This document shows, in pieces, positions 1-4,360 of a stretch of 9,113 bases of DNA. The stretch covers positions 1-9,113 of the forward strand of contig CAMHDB010000066.1 in assembly GCA_946183715.1 (NCBI GenBank), given 5' to 3'. The DNA comes from an uncultured Oscillibacter sp. (GTDB lineage Bacteria > Bacillota > Clostridia > Oscillospirales > Oscillospiraceae). A program made the position numbers and the translations under genes. Position 1 is the stretch's first letter, and the number at the start of each line of letters is the position of its first letter. Below the pieces are notes generated by a model, which saw nothing but the letters and a program-made list of their open reading frames with translations, was not told the origin of the DNA and did not search any database.

Positions 1-79
1 GCCGCGCTCTATCGTGTTCGACGAGGCCGAAAACCGTATGCACACCATTAAAGCCGTGATGTACGAAATCATGACGTGA
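1..79 (+). CDS. C-terminal end of an unidentified protein (partial)
   Basis: The window opens inside a + strand reading frame that ends at the TGA at 77-79. About 25 residues are visible, starting PRSIVFDEAENRMHT and ending in YEIMT. I do not recognise the family from this tail. It is treated as real because the frame is open from the left edge, the tail looks like ordinary folded protein, and it ends 11 bases before a strong inverted repeat that could terminate it. It converges on rpmA, so it is not part of the ribosomal protein operon. Confidence 0.5.
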   Translation, partial: PRSIVFDEAENRMHTIKAVMYEIMT

Positions 80-89
80 CATGTCAAAA

Positions 90-125
90 CCCCCGCGAAC
101 AGGGATATAACCTGTCTCGCGGGGG
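90..125 (-). terminator. Rho-independent terminator of the rplU-prp-rpmA operon, possibly bidirectional
   Basis: Bases 90-98 pair perfectly with 117-125 (CCCCCGCGA against TCGCGGGGG). After one bulged base at 116, bases 99-103 pair with 111-115, leaving a 7-base loop. Read on the minus strand the hairpin is followed by GTTTTG, a short T-run. It lies between the rpmA stop at 137 and the end of the convergent + strand gene at 79, so it may serve both. On the + side the following sequence is only loosely T-rich. Confidence 0.75.
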
Positions 126-136
126 CTGTTCGTTGG

Positions 137-418
137 TTATTCGGCGACGTAGACAGAAGCCTGTTTCCGGTCGCGTCCCAGACGCTCGAAACGGAGCTTG
201 CCGTCAACACGGGCGTAGAGCGTATCGTCACTGCCAATGCCGACGTTCAGGCCGGGATGAATCCGGGTGCCGCGCTGGCGTACGAGAATGTTACCGGCTT
301 TGACAAACTGTCCGTCGGCACGCTTCGCGCCCAGACGCTTGGCTTTGGAGTCGCGGCCGTTTTTGGTGGAACCGCCGCCCTTTTTGTGGGCGAAAAATTG
401 CAAACCAATCTGAATCAT
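137..418 (-). CDS. rpmA: Large ribosomal subunit protein bL27 with cleavable N-terminal extension
   Basis: This is a 93-residue protein of the 50S subunit. The bL27 N-terminal arm reaches towards the peptidyl transferase centre. The family signature is visible as GSTKNGRDS (residues 16-24), KRLGAKRADGQ, ILVRQRGT and FERLGRDRKQ. The N-terminus is MIQIGLQFFA, the extended form found in Bacillota, in which the first nine residues are removed at F9/A10 by the protease Prp. The prp gene lies immediately upstream (29-base gap). The start is fixed by AAGGGAG at about 427-433 and by the extension itself. The gene is last in its operon and is followed by a hairpin terminator. Identification is secure. 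Confidence 0.98.
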   Translation of the reverse strand: MIQIGLQFFAHKKGGGSTKNGRDSKAKRLGAKRADGQFVKAGNILVRQRGTRIHPGLNVGIGSDDTLYARVDGKLRFERLGRDRKQASVYVAE

Positions 419-447
419 GGTGAAATCTCCCTTCTTATCGTAATTCG

Positions 448-783
448 TCACGCTTCCTCGTAGACTTCCACGGAATCCGGGTACTCGCTGTGCAACTGCG
501 AAAGGTATACCATCAGCCCCGCCATCAAGGCCTGTGTGGTCTCCTCCAGCTCCGGGGAAAGCCCGCCGGGCAGACGGAACGCAATCGACGGCGTGTCCGC
601 CTCCCGCACCCGTACCGACGCCGCGAGACCTAACACGTCGTTGACCGTGGCTTCCAGATACCGTATGGCGCTCGTGACGGCGGCACATACGATATCCTGT
701 CCGGCCTCGGCGTGTCCGCTGTGGCCTTCACAGGTGAATCCGGTAATTCTGTCCCGGTCGGTACGGAATTTGACAGTCGTCAT
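448..783 (-). CDS. prp: Ribosomal-processing cysteine protease Prp
   Basis: This 111-residue protein is the Prp (YsxB/DUF464) protease, which cuts the N-terminal extension from bL27 before assembly into the ribosome. The signature GHSGHAEAGQDIVCAAVTSA is present at residues 20-39. By spacing to known Prp proteins (His and Cys 12 residues apart) the catalytic pair should be H21 and C33. The start at 783 is chosen because the ATG follows the rplU stop by a single base (TGA-C-ATG), with no strong Shine-Dalgarno of its own, which implies translational coupling to rplU. Longer upstream readings run into rplU in another frame. Its substrate, rpmA, is the next gene, the classical rplU-prp-rpmA arrangement. 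Length fits the family. Confidence 0.96.
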   Translation of the reverse strand: MTTVKFRTDRDRITGFTCEGHSGHAEAGQDIVCAAVTSAIRYLEATVNDVLGLAASVRVREADTPSIAFRLPGGLSPELEETTQALMAGLMVYLSQLHSEYPDSVEVYEEA

Positions 784-784
784 G

Positions 785-1096
785 TCAGACGCTGATTTTG
801 CCGATTTCGACTTTGGTATAGGGCTGGCGGTGTCCCTGACGGCGGCGGTAGCCCTTCTTGGGCTTGTACTTGAAGACGCGGATTTTCTTCCCCTTGCCGT
901 TCTTGACAATCTTGCCCTCGACGGACGCGCCCTCCACGACGGGCGTACCGAAACGGGGGTTGTCGCCGTCCAGAATGGCGAGTACCCGGTCAAACGTCAC
1001 GGTGTCGCCCGCTTCCTGTTCGAGCTTCTCAATGTAGATAACGTCGCCCTCCGCTACCTTGTACTGCTTGCCTCCGGTCACAATAATCGCGTTCAT
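785..1096 (-). CDS. rplU: Large ribosomal subunit protein bL21
   Basis: This 103-residue protein is bL21, which binds 23S rRNA in the 50S subunit. The N-terminus MNAIIVTGGKQYKV and the C-terminal block KIRVFKYKPKKGYRRRQGHRQ are diagnostic, and the length is standard. The ATG at 1096 sits downstream of a strong AAAGGAGG at 1107-1114 with 10 bases between. A near-consensus promoter lies about 90 bases upstream. It is the first gene of rplU-prp-rpmA. Ile codons that follow a codon ending in G are ATT rather than ATC at the start of the gene, part of the window-wide absence of GATC. Confidence 0.98.
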   Translation of the reverse strand: MNAIIVTGGKQYKVAEGDVIYIEKLEQEAGDTVTFDRVLAILDGDNPRFGTPVVEGASVEGKIVKNGKGKKIRVFKYKPKKGYRRRQGHRQPYTKVEIGKISV

Positions 1097-1174
1097 GGGC
1101 CGGTTTCCTCCTTTATGACGGTCTCGCTCTCGCGGGCGGCGTCGGCGACGCGCTTTCGACCCGTTCAAAGCGGT
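1097..1174 (-). promoter_or_regulatory. 5' leader of rplU, possible L21 autoregulatory leader
   Basis: From the predicted transcription start (about 1174) to the rplU ATG there are roughly 77 bases. The RNA can form small hairpins: GCGTC-GCC-GACGC in the middle, and a weak CCG/CGG pair near the 5' end. Many Bacillota carry an L21-leader RNA in this position through which L21 is thought to repress its own operon. I cannot match this sequence to that family by eye, so the assignment rests on position and the presence of pairable segments only. Confidence 0.35.
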
Positions 1175-1180
1175 TCTCAA

Positions 1181-1209
1181 AGTATACCAGTCCGCCCCCG
1201 AAATGTCAA
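1181..1209 (-). promoter_or_regulatory. Sigma-A type promoter of rplU-prp-rpmA
   Basis: On the minus strand there is a perfect TTGACA -35 box (1204-1209), a 17-base spacer and a TATACT -10 box (1181-1186) preceded by TGG, an extended -10. Transcription should start near 1174. The -35 box lies only about a dozen bases past the T-run of the terminator of the upstream SLH gene, so the two units are insulated in very little space. Confidence 0.9.
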
Positions 1210-1220
1210 CGCTTTTTTTC

Positions 1221-1250
1221 AAAAAAACGCCTCCCCGTGACGGGAGGCGT
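1221..1250 (-). terminator. Rho-independent terminator of the SLH protein gene
   Basis: On the minus strand, ACGCCTCCC (1250-1242) pairs with GGGAGGCGT (1235-1227) around a 6-base loop and is followed by a run of seven T (1227-1221). It begins 5 bases after the stop codon of the SLH protein gene and precedes the rplU promoter. This is a textbook intrinsic terminator. Confidence 0.93.
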
Positions 1251-1255
1251 CGCGC

Positions 1256-2350
1256 TTACTGCGCGTAATGGCGGTATAGGAATGTGGCAATCTGCCCGCG
1301 CGTACAGGTATTGTCAGGCGAAAACGTTATCGCGGTGGTTCCGTTCGTCACGCCCTGCGCGACGGCCCACGAGACCGCTTTCGCGTAATCCGTATTCGGG
1401 GAAACGTCCGCGAACGGCGTAGTTCCGCTTGCCGGACGCCCCGCGAGAATCCAGAGGTATTTCATCGTGGCGGCGCGTGTACAGGCCGAACCGCCGTTGA
1501 ACATGTTGCCCGAAATAAGGCCGTTTTCGTAAGCCCAGACGGCGGCCTTTTCGTAGTAACTGCCCGACGGCACGTCCGAAAACGGATTCGCGGCGGAAGG
1601 TTCGGGGGAGCCGTTCGCCCGCCACAGGAACGTGAGAATATTCGCCGTCGTACAGGTATTGCCGGGGGAAAACGTTCTGTCCGTCGTGCCGTTGGTAATG
1701 CCCCGTTCCACGGCCCACAAAACGGGGTCAAAGTAGTACGCGCCGGGCAAAACGTCGTCAAAACGCGTAAAGAGGGCTTTCAGCGTGACCGCATGGTCTG
1801 GCATAACAAACGTGATATTCTCCGAGGACTTGTCACCTTCCAGAATCGTCAGCCCCTCGAGATTTTCCCACTCCACGAACCAATACCCTTCCACTTCTCC
1901 GCACGATACGGGCCTGTGATTTCCAGCCGGAACGGCCCCGCCGAGCCTCGACCCAGTGATGTTGTTCGAGACGCTGAAACCATAGAGGGGAACGATAATT
2001 TTGAAAGACGCGGTGAGGGTAATATCCCGCTCCGGCATGACAAACGCGATTTCCTCTGTATTTTCGTCCCCTGTAGTGAGCGTCAATCCGTCCGGAAGTT
2101 CCCAGCCTTGAAATTGCACGTCATCATGTGTTACAACGACCAAGCTGGGAGTTACCGTGACAGTTTGTCCGGCCTGATATTGAGGCTTGCGATTTGTGCC
2201 AGCGTACCAAGTGCCATCTTCCCTGCAAATTTGGCTTGTAATCGTCACCGTGTACGTTTTGCCAGTATCCGCCGCACGCCCCGGCACCGCCGCAAGCGAC
2301 AGTACCAGCATACAGCATAACATCAAAATCCAGATTCTCTTCCCCTTCAT
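1256..2350 (-). CDS. Secreted protein with InlB-like repeats and three SLH domains
   Basis: A 364-residue exported protein. Residues 1-27 form a signal peptide: MKGKR, a hydrophobic stretch, then a cleavage site near GRA-AD. Residues 33-116 and about 120-194 are two beta-rich modules, each ending in a FVMPxxxxTL motif (103-112 and 181-190), as in divergent InlB B-repeats. Residues 197-364 are three SLH modules (FDDV, FSDV, FADV starts; AVERGITNGT, AYENGLISGN, AVAQGVTNGT), which normally hold proteins to secondary cell wall polymer. Two ATGs are adjacent (2353 and 2350). AGGAGG at 2355-2360 is one base from the first and four from the second, so the second is preferred. The third SLH module ends at the C-terminus with RHYAQ. 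The gene has its own candidate promoter and terminator. Ligand unknown. Confidence 0.9.
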   Translation of the reverse strand: MKGKRIWILMLCCMLVLSLAAVPGRAADTGKTYTVTITSQICREDGTWYAGTNRKPQYQAGQTVTVTPSLVVVTHDDVQFQGWELPDGLTLTTGDENTEEIAFVMPERDITLTASFKIIVPLYGFSVSNNITGSRLGGAVPAGNHRPVSCGEVEGYWFVEWENLEGLTILEGDKSSENITFVMPDHAVTLKALFTRFDDVLPGAYYFDPVLWAVERGITNGTTDRTFSPGNTCTTANILTFLWRANGSPEPSAANPFSDVPSGSYYEKAAVWAYENGLISGNMFNGGSACTRAATMKYLWILAGRPASGTTPFADVSPNTDYAKAVSWAVAQGVTNGTTAITFSPDNTCTRGQIATFLYRHYAQ

Positions 2351-2354
2351 CATG

Positions 2355-2360
2355 CCTCCT
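2355..2360 (-). promoter_or_regulatory. Shine-Dalgarno that decides the SLH gene start
   Basis: AGGAGG on the minus strand is followed by C, then ATGATG. The first ATG is too close (1 base) and the second is 4 bases away, so the second (2350) is the more likely initiator. The difference is a single methionine. Confidence 0.75.
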
Positions 2361-2443
2361 TTTCCTGTAAGCCTGTTCTCAACGGCGCGCCCCGGAAAGG
2401 ACGGAATCCCGTCCCCCGGTCGTGACGCTTCCGCTGAAACAGC

Positions 2444-2478
2444 AAAAGCGGCGCAGGGGTTCCGATTCCCCGCGCCGC
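2444..2478 (-). terminator. Terminator-like GC hairpin upstream of the SLH gene
   Basis: On the minus strand, GCGGCGC (2478-2472) pairs with GCGCCGC (2454-2448). The stem continues through one G-U pair and three G-C pairs to a 9-base loop. TTTT follows at 2447-2444. It could end a short RNA begun at the promoter near 2714-2742. Alternatively, since the candidate SLH promoter at 2484-2512 would start transcription at about 2478-2480, it could be a stabilising hairpin at the very 5' end of the SLH mRNA. The sequence alone does not decide. Confidence 0.55.
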
Positions 2479-2483
2479 CGAAA

Positions 2484-2512
2484 GTTATAACGCACAGTCC
2501 CATTTTTGTAAA
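2484..2512 (-). promoter_or_regulatory. Candidate promoter of the SLH gene
   Basis: Minus strand TTTACA (2507-2512), 17-base spacer, TATAAC (2484-2489). The predicted start is near 2478, giving a leader of about 130 bases before the SLH ATG. It is the closest good sigma-A match upstream of that gene. Confidence 0.65.
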
Positions 2513-2678
2513 GAACCGCCTGTTCGCGAAAATTCGATTGATTCCACTGCGAGAAGCGGCTATAATGGGCTTTGGCGCAGTAATCTTCTGCTGTGCGGGA
2601 GGTGGTGTCTCCTGCATAGGGGCGTAGAATGTTGCTTCCATTCCGCGCCCTGCCTTATACGCTTTGGCTGTTTCAATT

Positions 2679-2709
2679 GCGGCTTGGAGTACGCTTACGT
2701 CCAAGCCGC
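2679..2709 (-). repeat. Perfect 10-bp inverted repeat at a predicted transcript start
   Basis: Minus strand GCGGCTTGGA (2709-2700) is matched by TCCAAGCCGC (2688-2679). The 11 bases between contain a further GTA/TAC pairing, so the RNA would form a 13-bp stem with one bulged C and a 4-base loop. It starts within a few bases of the start predicted from the TATAAT box at 2714-2719. It may be a repressor operator or a 5' RNA hairpin. Confidence 0.7.
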
Positions 2710-2713
2710 CCTT

Positions 2714-2742
2714 ATTATATCCCATCGCCTGTCGGATTGCAA
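2714..2742 (-). promoter_or_regulatory. Strong candidate promoter reading towards the SLH gene
   Basis: Minus strand TTGCAA (2737-2742), 17-base spacer, perfect TATAAT (2714-2719). Transcription would start near 2707, about 355 bases before the SLH ATG, directly at the inverted repeat. Its product is unclear: a long SLH leader or a separate short RNA ending at the hairpin at 2444-2478. Confidence 0.6.
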
Positions 2743-2761
2743 GTGTTTTTTGAAACTTTTG

Positions 2762-2790
2762 TTGAGGCGGGGCGGAGAGTGTGCTATACT
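2762..2790 (+). promoter_or_regulatory. Promoter of the Gly/Tyr-repeat protein gene
   Basis: Plus strand TTGAGG (2762-2767), 17-base spacer, TATACT (2785-2790) with TGC just before it, an extended -10. The predicted start is about 2797, so the leader is only some 17 bases and holds little more than the ribosome binding site AAAGGAAG. It is back to back with the minus-strand promoter at 2714-2742. Confidence 0.75.
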
Positions 2791-2813
2791 GCCGCTGAAA
2801 GGAAGTGTTGCGG

Positions 2814-3596
2814 ATGGAGCGGAGGAAGCTGTACGGACTGCTGGCGGCGTGTCTGGTACTGTGTACGACAGGCGGGTACATAGTCGGGGAGCGTAGCGGG
2901 GCGGCGCGCGGGGCGGTGGACGGCTACGAGAGCGGCTACACCGAGGGCACCAACGCCGGATACGACGCCGGGAAGAAGGACGCCTACACGGAAGGCCGCG
3001 CCGACTACGAGAGCGGATACCAGAAGGGCACGGAGGAAGGCTATCAACAGGGGTACGAGGAAGGGCAGAAGGCGGGCAACGCGGAGGGCTACGCGACCGG
3101 GGAGGCCGCCGGATACAAACAGGGCTACGAAACCGGATACGAGGAGGGAGCCGGAATCGGCTATGACAACGGTTACAAGGACGGAAGCGGCGTCGGCTAC
3201 GATAACGGCTACAAAGACGGAAGCGGCGTCGGCTATGACAACGGTTACAAGGCCGGGGCGGGCGTCGGCTACGACAACGGCTACAAGGCCGGACAGCGCG
3301 CCGCGCCCACACCGTCTACGAGTACGGCTACACCGTCCGCGCCGCCTGTCAGCGCGCCCACAACGTCTACGCCGCCCGACAGTGTACCCGCTACGTCTGC
3401 GCCGTCCGTGAGCGTGGCGAGTACGGTTAGCGAAAATCCCGCGCCGTCCCCGGCGTCCGTCCGGACGGTCTACGTCACCAAGACCGGGAAGCGCTACCAC
3501 TACGACAACCACTGCAACGGCGGCACCTACTACGAAGCCACACTCGCCGAGGCCGAGGCGCGCGGTTTGACGCCCTGTCAAAAGTGCGTGGGCTGA
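2814..3596 (+). CDS. Membrane-anchored Gly/Tyr-repeat protein with C-terminal His/Cys domain
   Basis: A 260-residue protein. Residues 1-24 are a short basic N-terminus plus one hydrophobic segment (LLAACLVLCTTGGYIV), a signal anchor or uncleaved signal. Residues 36-160 are a dense GYxxG-type repeat, reminiscent of the GX3 helical repeats in Yae1-like proteins. Within it, residues 114-161 are four near-identical 12-residue units (GxGYDNGYKxGx). Residues 162-216 are a Pro/Ser/Thr/Ala-rich linker. Residues 217-260 form a small domain with YHYDNHC (228-234) and PCQKC (254-258), a pattern I know from the C-termini of secreted nucleases and other cell-surface proteins, probably zinc-binding through H229, C234, C255 and C258. 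The ATG at 2814 lies 9-10 bases after AAAGGA; in-frame GTG (2805) and TTG (2808) are less well placed. Function unknown; probably extracellular. A shared terminator follows. Confidence 0.87.
   Translation: MERRKLYGLLAACLVLCTTGGYIVGERSGAARGAVDGYESGYTEGTNAGYDAGKKDAYTEGRADYESGYQKGTEEGYQQGYEEGQKAGNAEGYATGEAAGYKQGYETGYEEGAGIGYDNGYKDGSGVGYDNGYKDGSGVGYDNGYKAGAGVGYDNGYKAGQRAAPTPSTSTATPSAPPVSAPTTSTPPDSVPATSAPSVSVASTVSENPAPSPASVRTVYVTKTGKRYHYDNHCNGGTYYEATLAEAEARGLTPCQKCVG
3153..3296 (+). repeat. Four tandem 36-bp coding repeats
   Basis: Four in-frame units of 36 bases encode GIGYDNGYKDGS, GVGYDNGYKDGS, GVGYDNGYKAGA and GVGYDNGYKAGQ. Units differ mainly at synonymous third bases (TAT/TAC, GAC/GAT, AAG/AAA) and at the last few residues. 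That points to fairly recent duplication and probable copy-number variation between strains. Confidence 0.92.
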
Positions 3597-3597
3597 C

Positions 3598-3630
3598 AAA
3601 AACCTGTCCGAAAGGCTTTCGGACAGGCTT
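3598..3630. terminator. Bidirectional intrinsic terminator
   Basis: Bases 3603-3614 (CCTGTCCGAAAG) are the exact inverse of 3616-3627, giving a stem of at least 10 bp with a small loop. On the minus strand TTTTT follows (3602-3598); on the plus strand CTTTG follows. It sits between the stop of the + strand repeat gene (3596) and the stop of the minus-strand P-II-like gene (3634), serving both convergent units. Confidence 0.9.
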
Positions 3631-3633
3631 TGC

Positions 3634-4344
3634 TTATTCGCTGTCGGGTTTCGATTCGGGCGGCGGGGTCTCGTCGTCTTGGTCGAGCAGGCGCAGTCCC
3701 GCCGTACTCGTCACGGGCAACGAGAACACAATCGCCCCCGCCTGCGTGCCCATGCCCGCCTTTTCCATGACCGCCTTCATAATCGCGTTTTTCCCGGCGG
3801 TTTTCGTGACAATCAGCGTAATATCCTTCTCGGAAGCAAGCGAAATGCCCAGAAACTTTTCGGCGCGCTCCATGCCCGTCCCGCGCGCGTGCAAGACTGT
3901 CCCGCCGTGCGCGCCCGCGTCCCGCGCCGCGTCCATGACCAGTTCGTTGTAGCCCTGATTGCTGATAATCACCAACAGTTCCCGGTTCGTGCCCTGCATG
4001 ACGCTCTCCGCTCCCTTCTTCCAGTTCTGCCCGTCGGTCAGGAACCGAAGTTCCCGCTTCCCGCCGATACTGCTCAGCGGCACAAGAAACGCGATTCCCG
4101 TACCCGGAATGTCAATCCGGATTTTCTGTTCGAGGTCGCGCTTGACCGTCTGCCACTTCTCGCCCGTGACCAGCGCCAGCGACACGGCGCGCTCCGAACC
4201 CGTCAGGCCCAGTAAGCTCAACAGTTCCCCGCGCGCGGTGCCGTGCCCGAGCATAATCATATTCACGTAGACTTGGTGGATACGGTACAGGGAGATGAAA
4301 TCCCGAAGGCGTTTCCGGTCCATGACTGTTACCATCAGATACAA
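3634..4344 (-). CDS. Tandem P-II-like signalling protein, partner of DUF1538
   Basis: A 236-residue cytoplasmic protein with two P-II-like ferredoxin folds in one chain, about twice the usual 112. Residues 1-95 are the first copy (strand LMVTVMDRKRL, and GTGIAFLVPLSSIGG at its end). Residues 120-218 are the second (ELLVIISNQGYNELVMDAARDAG, GGTVLHARGTG, ITLIVTKTAGKNAIM, GAIVFSLPV). In P-II proteins the GxxGGTVLHxRGTG region is the T-loop/nucleotide site. The last 17 residues are acidic, Pro-rich and probably disordered. The start is taken as TTG at 4344: AAGGAGG (4354-4360) overlaps the upstream stop and lies 9 bases away, and this start keeps the first beta strand whole. ATG at 4335 is the alternative. 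It follows the DUF1538 gene by 14 bases, so it probably binds or regulates that membrane protein. Ligand unknown. Confidence 0.88.
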   Translation of the reverse strand: MYLMVTVMDRKRLRDFISLYRIHQVYVNMIMLGHGTARGELLSLLGLTGSERAVSLALVTGEKWQTVKRDLEQKIRIDIPGTGIAFLVPLSSIGGKRELRFLTDGQNWKKGAESVMQGTNRELLVIISNQGYNELVMDAARDAGAHGGTVLHARGTGMERAEKFLGISLASEKDITLIVTKTAGKNAIMKAVMEKAGMGTQAGAIVFSLPVTSTAGLRLLDQDDETPPPESKPDSE

Positions 4345-4353
4345 CGCTCTCCC

Positions 4354-4360
4354 CCTCCTT
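4354..4360 (-). promoter_or_regulatory. Shine-Dalgarno supporting a TTG start for the P-II-like gene
   Basis: The minus strand reads TAAGGAGG, where TAA is the stop of the DUF1538 gene. A TTG follows 9 bases later (4344); the nearest ATG is 18 bases away (4335). The stop/SD overlap points to coupled translation of the two genes. Confidence 0.65.

Larger units (their letters stand above)
2351..2813. other. Intergenic region between divergent genes; leader and promoter signals, no convincing gene
   Basis: About 460 bases separate the SLH gene (minus) from the Gly/Tyr-repeat gene (plus). The middle part (roughly 2480-2760) looks visibly more AT-rich than the flanking genes. It holds two minus-strand promoter candidates, one plus-strand promoter, a perfect 10-bp inverted repeat at a predicted transcript start, a GC-rich terminator-like hairpin, and a further small hairpin at 2399-2414 (GGACGG, 4-base loop, CCGTCC). 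No reading frame here has a convincing start with a Shine-Dalgarno and its own stop. One minus frame stays open throughout and joins the SLH gene in frame. Confidence 0.7.

Noticed and set aside
137..688. A 183-residue version of L27
   Set aside because: The extra N-terminal part overlaps prp in another frame; the LQFF extension and a Shine-Dalgarno fix the start at 418.
448..993. A 181-residue minus-strand reading starting upstream of prp
   Set aside because: The extra 70 residues overlap rplU in another frame and are low-complexity Arg/Ser-rich text; the Prp family start is the ATG at 783.
3153..3296. The 36-bp tandem repeats as a CRISPR array
   Set aside because: There are no spacers between the units; they are contiguous, in frame and encode GYDNGYK repeats.
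2784..3599. Long minus-strand frames opposite the Gly/Tyr-repeat gene (205 and 271 codons)
   Set aside because: They are antisense shadows of a repetitive GC-rich gene, with Arg/Pro- and Val/Ala-rich text, and no Shine-Dalgarno or domain.
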